From Oscillospiraceae bacterium (GTDB taxonomy: Bacteria > Bacillota > Clostridia > Oscillospirales > Oscillospiraceae), in the NCBI GenBank assembly GCA_902795195.1, contig CADBKF010000014.1, positions 1 through 54,460 on the forward strand: DNA of 54,460 bases, written 5' to 3'. Below the pieces are notes generated by a model. The model searched no databases and was not told the DNA's origin. It worked only from the letters and a program-made list of their open reading frames with translations. Each line of letters starts with the position of its first letter. The stretch's first letter is position 1. A program made the translations under genes and the position numbers. This document shows, piece by piece, positions 15,467-23,601 of this stretch.

Positions 15467-17953
15467 ATGAGCGAGCTTCATGTACACGTGGGCTTCGGCT
15501 TCCACGTCAACTGCTATCACTCCTATCGCGGCGACACGCCGGATGCGCTGGGCTTCGGCGGTGACATCCGCATCATGCGCCACATTCTGGACACACTGGA
15601 TGCATGGAACGCCAAGGGCGTCCCGGTGCGTGGCACCTGGGACTTTGAAAACGCCTATTCGCTCGAGAAGATCCTGCCCGAGTACGCGCCCGACATCATC
15701 GAGCGGGTCCGGGCGCGCGGGGATGAGAACATCCTCATGGGCTACAACAACGGCGCCATGAGTGCCATGACCGCCGATGAGTTTGACGCCTCGGTCAACT
15801 GGGCCATCACAAACCCCTATCACAGCGGCCTGCAGGATATCTTCGGCGGCTGCGAGATGATCATCCGACCCCAGGAGGTCATGTTCACGCCGTCGCAGGC
15901 GGCAGCCTACACGCGGCTCGGCGTCAAGGCGGTCTGCCTGTACTACAGCTGCATCTCGTTCGACGCCTTCCGCACCCTGATCCCGCCGCTGCCGGACGAG
16001 CACGCCTTTAACCCGCTGCGCTATGTGTGGCAGGACGGCAGCATCACGGTGCTGCCCACCTACTCGCCCAACGACATCATGGACGCCGGCAGCCTCCGGG
16101 CGCTGGTGTACGAGCTGCACGACAAGCAGCGGCGCGGCGAGATCACCCACGATGTGTTCATTTTCATCAACACCGACGCCGACAGCTTCCTCTGGGAGCC
16201 GATGGCCGCGCCGATGAACCGCCTGCCCTGCTTCGGCGGCATCGGCGGGTATATCAAAGAGATTGCCGACCTGCCCTTTGTCCGCTTCGACACGCCGGGC
16301 GGCTATCTGCGTGATCACGCGCCGCTGCGGGAGATCCGCTTCGGCCAGGATGTGGCTGATGGTAACCTCTCTGGCTACATGAGCTGGAGCGAAAAGCCCT
16401 TCAACCGCCTGATCTGGACGCGGCTGGAGCGGGCGCGGCGCATGGCGCAGCGTTCCGGGCGCGACTGCGATTCCCCTTCCTTCGAGACCCGGGTGCGGCT
16501 GCTGTCCACGACCCACTTCGGCCTGGCCTCGCCGGTCATGAACATCACCCGCGAGGAAAAGGCGCGGGCACTGTCGGAAACCATGCTGCAGCAGGAGCAG
16601 ACTGTGCTGCCGCAGCCGGACCTGCTCACGCTCTGCGACCCCGAGCAGGCCGGGCTTGCCGCGGTGCAGCTGGCCTTGAAAGACGGCTTCTGCGACGATG
16701 TGACAAAGCTGCATCTGTCAGCGGACGGCCTGGGCAGCTGGACCGCCTGCGAGACCGGGCGCTATGAAAGCGGCTGCATTTCTTCCATTTACCTAGTCGC
16801 CCGCTTTGCAGTGCCGCAGGCGGAATACCGCCTGCAGTTCTCCGTGGGCGAGGCAAAGAAAGCCGAAATGGTGCTGCCAGCGGCCAAGGATCTGCGCTTT
16901 GAGCTGTATGCGGGCAAGCCGCGCTTCCGCCTGCACGAGACAGACCTTGCTCTGCTGCGCAGCTGGATCGAATATGACGGCAAGCGCGTCCCCTTCGGTC
17001 CGCCAAGCACCGCTCCCCTGCCCCTGGCCGGAGACGGCGCCGGCATCCGGCTCTCGGGTGAAATCCACCTGCCCGGCGAGCAGAACCCCGGCAGCTACGT
17101 GTTCGACCTGTTCCGGTCTCCTGCCGCCGACTGCATTCTTGTGCGCACCGCCGTGCAGTATCCCTACACCACCGAGGATCACGAGATTTCCTCTCAAGCC
17201 TCGAACCTGGGCCGCTACAGCGACAACAAATGGACGCAGACCGCGCCGTTTGAGCTGCTTCTTCGCACGGACGACAGCGTGCGTGTCACCAAGCGCAGCT
17301 TTGCCGGCGCGATCTCGGACTACCCGATGTCGGATTTCTGGAATGCCTATCCGCAGAACGAGAACATTTCCTCCATCAACCACCAGCTCACCGGCGGCAC
17401 GCTCTGCGTGGCGGAGGATCGGGGCGGCCTGCTGCTGGCCCATGCCCGGCAGGTGCTGGGCAGTATGGCGCACTGCCCGCTGCGGCTGCGCAGCAGGAAC
17501 GGAAAGCGTTATGTCAACCTCAATCCCTTCGGCACCTACTTTGGCCCGCAGCGCTACTACCCCACCCGCGGCAACGGCAGCTCGATGGAGCTCTATCTTG
17601 CCGCCGCGCCCCAGGCCAGAAGCCTGGCGCCGGCCTACAACGGCGCGTTCGAGCAGAGCGTTTCTGCCCTGTTCGGCACGCTGCATTCCGCGCCGACCGA
17701 GGACCAGCAGCGCACCGCCGAGGCCATTGCCGACGGCGTGATCGCCCTGGGCGGCACGGATGTCACCGCCTTTTCCGGCGACAACGTGAAGCTCCACGAC
17801 CCTGTGGACAACAAGGTCGACCCCAAGCAGCTCAAGAGCGTCACCTTCGTCGAGCAGGCCGGCGGCGTAAAGCCCCTGATCGGCATGGTAAAGCGGACGC
17901 TGCAAAACATCCACAATTCCAACAAGCGCCTGCGGAAGCTGGAAAAAGAATAA
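15467..17953 (+). CDS. Uncharacterised 828-residue putative carbohydrate-active protein
   Basis: I do not recognise a characterised family. The N-terminal ~370 residues look like a beta/alpha-barrel of the glycoside hydrolase/deacetylase (GH38/GH57-like) kind: HVHVGFGFHVN at 4-14, RGTWDFENAYSLEK near 60, ILMGYNNGA near 92, FIFINTDADSFLWEP near 230 and HFGLASPVMNITREEK near 350. Residues ~400-750 look like beta-sandwich modules. There is no signal peptide or TM, so it is cytosolic. It starts 4 bp after the transporter stop with no clear ribosome site, implying coupling. A second, accessory glycosidase for the same substrate class is my inference. It ends at a strong terminator. Confidence 0.5.
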   Translation: MSELHVHVGFGFHVNCYHSYRGDTPDALGFGGDIRIMRHILDTLDAWNAKGVPVRGTWDFENAYSLEKILPEYAPDIIERVRARGDENILMGYNNGAMSAMTADEFDASVNWAITNPYHSGLQDIFGGCEMIIRPQEVMFTPSQAAAYTRLGVKAVCLYYSCISFDAFRTLIPPLPDEHAFNPLRYVWQDGSITVLPTYSPNDIMDAGSLRALVYELHDKQRRGEITHDVFIFINTDADSFLWEPMAAPMNRLPCFGGIGGYIKEIADLPFVRFDTPGGYLRDHAPLREIRFGQDVADGNLSGYMSWSEKPFNRLIWTRLERARRMAQRSGRDCDSPSFETRVRLLSTTHFGLASPVMNITREEKARALSETMLQQEQTVLPQPDLLTLCDPEQAGLAAVQLALKDGFCDDVTKLHLSADGLGSWTACETGRYESGCISSIYLVARFAVPQAEYRLQFSVGEAKKAEMVLPAAKDLRFELYAGKPRFRLHETDLALLRSWIEYDGKRVPFGPPSTAPLPLAGDGAGIRLSGEIHLPGEQNPGSYVFDLFRSPAADCILVRTAVQYPYTTEDHEISSQASNLGRYSDNKWTQTAPFELLLRTDDSVRVTKRSFAGAISDYPMSDFWNAYPQNENISSINHQLTGGTLCVAEDRGGLLLAHARQVLGSMAHCPLRLRSRNGKRYVNLNPFGTYFGPQRYYPTRGNGSSMELYLAAAPQARSLAPAYNGAFEQSVSALFGTLHSAPTEDQQRTAEAIADGVIALGGTDVTAFSGDNVKLHDPVDNKVDPKQLKSVTFVEQAGGVKPLIGMVKRTLQNIHNSNKRLRKLEKE

Positions 17954-17957
17954 AGAA

Positions 17958-18001
17958 CACCCGGGAAATTGCGTCAACGCAATTTCCCGGGTGCTTTTTT
18001 T
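17958..18001 (+). terminator. Strong intrinsic terminator
   Basis: A perfect 16-bp stem (17958-17973 with 17978-17993), TCAA loop, then C and seven T. It ends the GH31 operon and separates it from the convergent isomerase gene. Confidence 0.93.
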
Positions 18002-19341
18002 CAGTATCGATATACAGGGAATTTGAAAAATTCCGCTAATGCCTCCAGCGTCTTCCCGTGCCGGCCCTTGATGACCACGAAGTGAGGCTCAAAGCCGTCG
18101 CGGACGCTGTTTTCCACCGCCTCGCGGCAGGGCTCGTCGGTCCGGATGACAATGGACGTGCCGATGAACTGCTTCGGCTTGTCGAGCGCCTCGCCCTCGA
18201 GCAGGAAGAAGCGGAAGCTGCCGTCGGGCTCTCTGCCGATGCGGAACACCGTGGCCTCCGGAAAGGCCTGGCAGCCGAAGTCCATGGCGGGGCCGATCTT
18301 GCGGTTGGGGTGCACGCCCACCACCGCGCCGGTGTCCGCCCGCGCCAGCGAGCAGGCCGCCGCACCGCAGTGCCAGAACGTGATCGTGTTCTCCTTCTCG
18401 TCGAGCGACACCGGGTCGCCGAAGAACACCGGCTCGCCGGACAGCTGCATGCCGATCCACATCGAAAGCGCGCCGTAAATATCCGCCTCACAGGCGGCGG
18501 CCACGCCGTCATCATTCAGCAGCGAGAGCACCGTGCACACCGGCGTTCCGAAGGCGGTGAAGAAGTCCGGCCAGCAGCGCGAGGCCAACGCGCCGATCCC
18601 GTTGGCCTTCACATACTCGGTATAGGCCTTGTAGAGCCGCGCGTGGTCGATGCGGTTGCACTCGGGCGTCTTGTCAAAGCCGCAGGTGGCGCAGGCGGTC
18701 TTTTCCAGATATTCGCCGCATTCCTCGGCGCTGTAAGCCTTTGCCCGGTCGATCAGCTCTCTGGCCTCGATGGCCTCGAGCTCGACCCCGAAGGTGCTCA
18801 TGAGCTCACTGTCCAGCGCCCGGCCGAAGCCGAAGCCCTGGGGCGTGTGGCCCACAGCCGCCACCTTGAGCGCGCGCATGGCCTTCTTGACCCGCGCAGC
18901 CTCGGTGCAGGCCCGGATCGTCTGACGAACGCGCTCCTCCTCCGGCGCACCGAAGAGGTACACAAAGGGCCGGTCGTCGAAGGCGCGCAGCGCGTTTGCC
19001 GCGGAATAGGCGCCGGTCAGGGAGTTCAGCCGCAGTCTGCCGCCGTCGATCACTGGCTCGCGCAGCGTCCAGAGCAGCACCGGGCAGTCAAAGCGCCGCA
19101 GCACCTCGGACATATAGGCCGCGTTGGCAAAGGTCAGATTCTGGAACACGACCAGATCCGGCTTACGCTCAGCCAGAAATGCGCGCAGCGCATCCACGCT
19201 CAGCAGCATGCTCTCCGGGCAGACAAAGCGCTCATCGATGGCTTTGAGCAGCGCGCAGCTGCGGTCAAACTGGGCCTGCGCGCTCTCCATATGAAAGGTC
19301 GGCACGCCGACCGGAACATAAACAGGAACAAATTCGCTCAT
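18001..19341 (-). CDS. sqvD: Fucose/arabinose isomerase-family enzyme, probable sulfoquinovose isomerase
   Basis: The 446-residue product has the architecture of the L-fucose/L-arabinose isomerase superfamily. Conserved active-site blocks are SRCWPDFF near residue 250, the metal-binding ACEADIYGAL near 281, and DPVSLDEKENTITFWHCGAA near 308 with acidic and His ligands. Family members convert aldoses to ketoses with Mn2+. In sulfo-transaldolase and sulfo-transketolase clusters a member of this type interconverts sulfoquinovose and sulfofructose; the context here supports that. GGAGG lies 5 nt before the chosen ATG; the longer frame (MKHLEVP) lacks a site. It is on the opposite strand to the genes it serves. 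Confidence 0.75.
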   Translation of the reverse strand: MSEFVPVYVPVGVPTFHMESAQAQFDRSCALLKAIDERFVCPESMLLSVDALRAFLAERKPDLVVFQNLTFANAAYMSEVLRRFDCPVLLWTLREPVIDGGRLRLNSLTGAYSAANALRAFDDRPFVYLFGAPEEERVRQTIRACTEAARVKKAMRALKVAAVGHTPQGFGFGRALDSELMSTFGVELEAIEARELIDRAKAYSAEECGEYLEKTACATCGFDKTPECNRIDHARLYKAYTEYVKANGIGALASRCWPDFFTAFGTPVCTVLSLLNDDGVAAACEADIYGALSMWIGMQLSGEPVFFGDPVSLDEKENTITFWHCGAAACSLARADTGAVVGVHPNRKIGPAMDFGCQAFPEATVFRIGREPDGSFRFFLLEGEALDKPKQFIGTSIVIRTDEPCREAVENSVRDGFEPHFVVIKGRHGKTLEALAEFFKFPVYRY

Positions 19342-19373
19342 GGGTACCTCCAAGTGTTTCATACTCTTTTTGT

Positions 19374-19402
19374 ATCATAAATCCCGGGCAAAAATTTGTC
19401 AA
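19374..19402 (-). promoter_or_regulatory. Promoter of isomerase gene
   Basis: Minus-strand TTGACA (19402-19397), 17-bp spacer, TATGAT (19379-19374). It is back-to-back with the transketolase promoter. Confidence 0.8.
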
Positions 19403-19425
19403 GAGGGCTTCTTCCTCTATTGACA
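19397..19425. promoter_or_regulatory. Dyad between divergent promoters, candidate operator
   Basis: TGTCAAGAGG (19397-19406) and CCTCTATTGACA (19414-19425) form a near-perfect inverted repeat around a 7-nt centre. It includes both -35 hexamers, so one dimeric repressor could block both transcripts. No regulator gene is present nearby. Confidence 0.5.
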
Positions 19426-19448
19426 AAGCCGGCCGGGCGGCTTAAAAT
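19420..19448 (+). promoter_or_regulatory. Promoter of transketolase operon
   Basis: TTGACA at 19420-19425, 17-bp spacer, TAAAAT at 19443-19448. Confidence 0.8.
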
Positions 19449-19479
19449 TTCAATAGACCATCATACTGGAGGAATATGC

Positions 19480-20352
19480 TTGGAAGAGAAACTCAAATCC
19501 CTCTGCACCGAGATCCGCTGCGACGTCGTCCGGTCGATCGGCCATCTGGGCACCGGCCACGTGGGCGGCTGTCTGTCGGTTGTGGAGCTTCTGGCCGTGC
19601 TGTATTTTTCGGAAATGCACATCGACCCGGCCAACCCGAAGTTGCCGGGACGCGACCGGCTGATCTGCTCGAAGGGCCATGCCGGCCCCGCCGTCTATGC
19701 CACACTCGCGCGGCGCGGCTACTTTGACCGCAGCCTGCTCATGACCCTCAACCAGGGCGGCACGAACCTGCCCAGCCACTGCGACATGAACCGCACCCCC
19801 GGCATCGACATGACCACCGGCAGCCTGGGCCAGGGCTTTTCCTGCGCCGTGGGCGCGGCGCTTGGGTCGAAGCTCGAGGACGACGGCGCCACGATCTTCA
19901 CCCTGATCGGCGACGGCGAATCCCAGGAGGGCCAGATCTGGGAGGCCGCCATGTTTGCCGGCGCCAAGCACCTGGACAATCTGATCGGCTTCACCGACAG
20001 CAACAAGCTGCAGATCGACGGCCCCGTGGAGGCGGTCAACTCAATTGCGCCGCTGGCGCAGAAGTGGCGCGCCTTCGGCTGGCACGCCATCGAGGTCGAA
20101 AACGGGAACGACGTCATGCAGGTGCGCGCTGCAGTCCGGCTTGCAAAGAAAAACCGCGGCAGCGGCAAGCCCACGATGGTGATCCTCAACACCAAAAAGG
20201 GCTGCGGCGTGAGCTTTGTCGAGGACCTGGGCCCCGGCAACCACAACATGCCCTTCTCGCAGGCGGACGCCAAACGCGCACTGACGCAGCTGCTCGGCAG
20301 AGAGGCCACCGACGAGGATCTGGAGATTGGAGGCGAATCGGAATGGAAATGA
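19480..20352 (+). CDS. sqwG: Transketolase N-terminal (TPP-binding) subunit, probable sulfofructose transketolase
   Basis: The 290-residue half-transketolase has the catalytic His positions in GHLGTGHVGG (~21), SKGHAGPA (~66) and LPSHCDM (~100). The TPP/Mg motif is GDGESQEG...SN near 145-180. The start is TTG at 19480, with GGAGG at 19468-19472 and no usable ATG nearby. Its stop overlaps the partner gene. Split transketolases also serve pentose metabolism, but here the pair is embedded with an isomerase, RpiB-like enzyme and alcohol dehydrogenase as in the sulfo-TK pathway. There it moves two-carbon units from sulfofructose and sulfoerythrulose to glyceraldehyde 3-phosphate. The G/H lettering by order is assumed. 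Confidence 0.8.
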   Translation: MEEKLKSLCTEIRCDVVRSIGHLGTGHVGGCLSVVELLAVLYFSEMHIDPANPKLPGRDRLICSKGHAGPAVYATLARRGYFDRSLLMTLNQGGTNLPSHCDMNRTPGIDMTTGSLGQGFSCAVGAALGSKLEDDGATIFTLIGDGESQEGQIWEAAMFAGAKHLDNLIGFTDSNKLQIDGPVEAVNSIAPLAQKWRAFGWHAIEVENGNDVMQVRAAVRLAKKNRGSGKPTMVILNTKKGCGVSFVEDLGPGNHNMPFSQADAKRALTQLLGREATDEDLEIGGESEWK

Positions 20353-21266
20353 GAGCTGCTTATGCCGCCTGCATGGCCGAGCTCATGGAGCAGGACCGGC
20401 ATGTGGTCATTCTGGACGCCGATCTCTCCAAGGCCAGCGGCACCCGCGCGCTCTACGAGCGTTTCCCAAACCAGATGTTCGACTGCGGCGTGGCCGAGCA
20501 GAACATGGCCTCCATCGCGGCGGGCCTTGCCAGCTATGGCTTCAAGCCCTGGATCGAGAGCTTCACGCCCTTTGCCACCCGGCGCATCTGCGACCAGATC
20601 GCGATCTCCATCTGCTATGCAAAGCAGAACGTCAAGATCGTCGGCACCGACCCCGGCATCTCGGCCGAGCTCAACGGCGGCACCCATATGAGCATGGAGG
20701 ACATCGGCGTGCTGCGTTCGATCCCCGGCATTGTGATCTTCGAGCCGGTGGACGAGACCCAGCTCCGCCAGGCGATCCCGGTCATCAACGCATACGACGG
20801 GCCGGTCTACATCCGCCTGTTCCGCAAGGCGCTGCCGGACGTCTTCCCGGCAGACTACCGCTTCGACCTCTTCCGGGCCGACCTTCTGCGGGCGGGCAAG
20901 GATCTGTCGATCTTTGTCAGCGGCATGTTGACCGCCGACGCGCTCACCGCCGCCGGGATGCTGGCAGCCGAGGGCATCGACTGCGAGATCATCAACGTTC
21001 ACACGATCAAGCCCATCGACCGGGAAACGGTCCTGGCCTCCGCCCGAAAGACCGGCGCGGTCCTGACGGTGGAAAACCACAACGTCATCGGCGGCCTGCA
21101 CTCTGCGGTGCTCGAGGCGCTGGCCGAGGAAAAGCTGCCCGTGTGCGCCGTCGGCGTACAGGACCGCTTCGGCGAGGTGGGCATGATGCCCTATCTCAGA
21201 ACGGCCATGGGCCTCACGACTGACAATATCATTGCCGCGGCAAAGCGCGCGGTCACACTGAAATAA
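20343..21266 (+). CDS. sqwH: Transketolase C-terminal subunit, probable sulfofructose transketolase
   Basis: The 307-residue partner carries the pyrimidine-binding domain with the cofactor-activating Glu in GVAEQNM near residue 56, the substrate His in GGTHMSMED near 115, the Arg of YIRLFRK near 158, and the transketolase C-terminal domain from about 180. The start at MEMRAA has GGAGG at 20329-20333 and lies 10 bp inside the first subunit gene. Together the two chains make one complete enzyme of about 600 residues. Adjacent genes argue for sulfo-sugar rather than ordinary pentose-phosphate use. Confidence 0.8.
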   Translation: MEMRAAYAACMAELMEQDRHVVILDADLSKASGTRALYERFPNQMFDCGVAEQNMASIAAGLASYGFKPWIESFTPFATRRICDQIAISICYAKQNVKIVGTDPGISAELNGGTHMSMEDIGVLRSIPGIVIFEPVDETQLRQAIPVINAYDGPVYIRLFRKALPDVFPADYRFDLFRADLLRAGKDLSIFVSGMLTADALTAAGMLAAEGIDCEIINVHTIKPIDRETVLASARKTGAVLTVENHNVIGGLHSAVLEALAEEKLPVCAVGVQDRFGEVGMMPYLRTAMGLTTDNIIAAAKRAVTLK

Positions 21267-21279
21267 AAGGAGAAACAAA

Positions 21280-21753
21280 ATGAAAATTGCAATCGGCAGC
21301 GATAAATCCGGCTTTGCCGTCAAGGAAGCCGTCAAGGCCTATCTGACCGAGATCGGCGCGGACTTCGACGACCTCGGCACCACCGATCTCGCCCAGGTGC
21401 ACCCCTACTATCAGGTCGCCTCCGAGGTGGCCCCGCTCGTGCAGGCCAACCAGTATCAGCGGGCGATTCTGATCTGCGGCACCGGCGCTGGCATGTGCGT
21501 GGTGTCCAACAAGTACCGCGGCGTGTACGCGGTGGCCTGCGAGGGCGTATACTCGGCCAAGATGGCCCGCGCCATCAACAACGCCAACATTCTCTGCATG
21601 GGCGGCTGGATCGTCGGCCCGGAGATGGCCGTCGAGATGGTCAAGACCTTCCTTGCCACCGACTGGTGCCAGGACCTCGAGGACTGGCGCAAGGAGAACA
21701 TGAAGAAGTTCGCCGTGCAGGTGGACGCGATCGAGGACGAGATCTATGGTTGA
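21280..21753 (+). CDS. sqwI: RpiB-like isomerase, probable 4-deoxy-4-sulfoerythrose isomerase
   Basis: The 157-residue product has the RpiB/LacAB fold: GSDKSGFAVK at 6-15, catalytic Cys66 in CGTGAGM, and NANILCMGGWIVG near 101. Residues needed for ribose 5-phosphate are changed. The phosphate-contact His of GSDH is Lys9, the ring-opening His (HNNTN in E. coli) is Ile99, and the C-terminal GGRHxxR motif is replaced by EDWRKENMKK. A four-carbon 4-deoxy-4-sulfo sugar has no phosphate and cannot form a ring, so these losses fit SqwI function. AGGAG precedes the ATG. Its end overlaps the dehydrogenase gene by 8 bp. Confidence 0.75.
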   Translation: MKIAIGSDKSGFAVKEAVKAYLTEIGADFDDLGTTDLAQVHPYYQVASEVAPLVQANQYQRAILICGTGAGMCVVSNKYRGVYAVACEGVYSAKMARAINNANILCMGGWIVGPEMAVEMVKTFLATDWCQDLEDWRKENMKKFAVQVDAIEDEIYG

Positions 21754-22843
21754 GGAATTCATCTACCGCCAGCCGGTCAAGATCTGGTTCGGCGCAGGTG
21801 AGCTGCGCAAGCTCCCGGATGTGCTCTCTGAGCTTGGCATCACCCGCTGCGTGCTGGTCTGCGACCGCTTTCTGGCAGGCCGGGCCGAGCAGCTCAAGGC
21901 CGAGCTTCCGGAAATCCGCGCGGTCTTCTCCGACGTGGAGGCCAACCCGCAGCTCTCTGGCGTAGAGGACGTGGTAACGCTTCTGCGGGAGACAGAATCC
22001 GACGGCGTGATCGGTCTGGGCGGCGGCAGCACCCTGGACACGGCAAAGTTTGCCGCCGCGATCGCCAAGGCCCCGGGCGAGGCCATCGAATACTTCCGCG
22101 GCAAGCGGGCCTTCCCTGCCGCAGGCCTGCCCATCGTTACGGTCCCCACCACCGCCGGCACCGGCAGCGAGGTGACCCAGGTCTCGGTCGTGAGCCACGG
22201 CCGGGAGAAGAAGACGATCAACCAGCCCGTCTTCATGCCGAAGGCCGCCATTGTGGACCCGACGCTCACCCTGAGCGTGCCGCCGCGCACCACCATGAAC
22301 ACGGGCCTGGACGCGCTTGCCCACGCGCTCGAGGGCTATTGGAGCCGCAACCACCAGCCGATCTCCGATCTTCTGGCGATCGAGGCCGTGCGCCTGGTGC
22401 TGGAAAATCTCGAGGCCGCCTTCCAGGACGGCAACAATCTCGAAGCCCGGACCAATATGTCTCTGGCAGCCCTCCTCGGCGGGCTGAGCTTCGCCCTGCC
22501 GAAGACCGCGGGCAGCCATGCGTGCAGCTATCCCCTCTCCGAGGACTATCACCTGCCGCATGGCGAGGCCTGCGCCTTCACGCTCGACAGCTTTGTGCGC
22601 ATCAACGCCGACGCCCGGCTGGAGCTGCTGTGTCAGCGCACCGGTATGCGCAAAACGGATTATCTGGCCGACAAAATCCAGTATTTCAAGGAGCTGGCCG
22701 GTCTGCGCACCCGTCTGAGCGATCTGGGCGAGGTCGACCTGGACAAGCTCTGCCGCGACTGCGCCGCGCACCCCTTGATGCAGAACAACCCCGTTGTCAT
22801 GGACGAAGACCGTCTGCGCCGCATGTTTGAAGCCCTGCGCTGA
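21746..22843 (+). CDS. sqwF: Iron-containing alcohol dehydrogenase, probable sulfoacetaldehyde reductase
   Basis: The 365-residue group III alcohol dehydrogenase has the NAD-binding GLGGGSTLDTAK near 91, TVPTTAGTGSEVT near 131, and metal ligands in TGLDALAHALE (~187), GSHACSYP (~253) and HLPHGEA (~267). Relatives such as SarD reduce sulfoacetaldehyde to isethionate. As the last catalytic gene after the split transketolase and RpiB-like enzyme, that is the expected reaction: it regenerates NAD+ and disposes of the C2-sulfonate. A sulfolactaldehyde substrate is less likely because no transaldolase or aldolase is present. No sulfonate exporter is visible. Confidence 0.78.
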   Translation: MVEEFIYRQPVKIWFGAGELRKLPDVLSELGITRCVLVCDRFLAGRAEQLKAELPEIRAVFSDVEANPQLSGVEDVVTLLRETESDGVIGLGGGSTLDTAKFAAAIAKAPGEAIEYFRGKRAFPAAGLPIVTVPTTAGTGSEVTQVSVVSHGREKKTINQPVFMPKAAIVDPTLTLSVPPRTTMNTGLDALAHALEGYWSRNHQPISDLLAIEAVRLVLENLEAAFQDGNNLEARTNMSLAALLGGLSFALPKTAGSHACSYPLSEDYHLPHGEACAFTLDSFVRINADARLELLCQRTGMRKTDYLADKIQYFKELAGLRTRLSDLGEVDLDKLCRDCAAHPLMQNNPVVMDEDRLRRMFEALR

Positions 22844-22879
22844 ACCAAAAACCGCCTTGACCCATCCTGGAGGATAAAC

Positions 22880-23551
22880 ATGGAGATACTCGAACAGCTG
22901 CAGCAGAAAAATCCTGCGCTGCGGCTCTATTCTGTCAACGATCCCGAATTTTCACGCTACGGCCGCGTGCTGGAGCTGCCCGGCTGCGACCTTCTGAGCT
23001 ACGCGCTCTCCAAGACCCCGATCCCGGAAAGCGGCAACTGCTACGTTGCCTCCGACCCGGCGCTGGAGGCCCAACCGGCCGTCCGGACGCTGCGCCGCCT
23101 GGTCTACGGCGAAGCAGAGATCCAGGCCGGCTACTGCAACGGCAGAGGCGATACCCTCAACGCCGAGGAATACCACAAATGCAGCGAGGTCAATCTCTCG
23201 ACCACCGGTCTGGTGCTGCTGCTGGCCCTGCCGGAGGATCTGCGGGATCGGCGCCTGCACAGCAAGGACGTGGTGGGCTTCTATCTGCCGCCCGGCACGG
23301 CGGTGGAGATCTACCCGCGCGTGCTGCACTTCGCACCCTGCCGCATTCAGGAATCCGGCTTCCGCTGCCTGGTGATCCTGACCCGCGGCACCAACGACGC
23401 GCTCCTGGCCGCGCCCGACACCGCTGCTGCCGGCGAGGAGGCGCTGCTGTGGATGAAGAACAAGTGGCTGCTCTGTCACCCCGATTCCCCGCAGGCGAAA
23501 AACGGCGCCTATGTCGGCATCACTGGCGACAATTTGAAGCTGGAAATCTGA
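22880..23551 (+). CDS. DUF4867 family cupin-like protein
   Basis: The 223-residue soluble protein matches DUF4867. It has NPALRLYSVNDPEFSRYGR near the start, then IQAGYCNGRGDTLNAEEYHKCSEVNL near 82-107 carrying the likely metal ligands (E, H, E), GFYLPPGTAVEIYPRVLHFAPC near 133-153, and a conserved W..NKW motif near 195. The fold is probably a cupin, which would suit a sugar isomerase, epimerase or mutarotase. The exact reaction is unknown. I recall such genes accompanying sulfoglycolysis clusters, which fits its place as the last gene here. GGAGG lies 6 nt before the ATG. Confidence 0.65.
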   Translation: MEILEQLQQKNPALRLYSVNDPEFSRYGRVLELPGCDLLSYALSKTPIPESGNCYVASDPALEAQPAVRTLRRLVYGEAEIQAGYCNGRGDTLNAEEYHKCSEVNLSTTGLVLLLALPEDLRDRRLHSKDVVGFYLPPGTAVEIYPRVLHFAPCRIQESGFRCLVILTRGTNDALLAAPDTAAAGEEALLWMKNKWLLCHPDSPQAKNGAYVGITGDNLKLEI

Positions 23552-23558
23552 AAAAAAG

Positions 23559-23601
23559 AAACACAGCGCCCTGCGGAACATTTCCGCAGGGCGCTGTGTT
23601 T
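23559..23601. terminator. Bidirectional terminator between convergent genes
   Basis: A perfect 20-bp stem (23559-23578 with 23582-23601) with a 3-nt loop. An A-run precedes it and T residues follow it. It closes both the transketolase operon and the SRAP gene. Confidence 0.9.

Noticed and set aside
19480..21753. Ordinary pentose-phosphate transketolase and RpiB
   Set aside because: The RpiB-like protein lacks phosphate and ring-opening residues, and the operon contains a group III alcohol dehydrogenase and DUF4867, which do not fit pentose metabolism.
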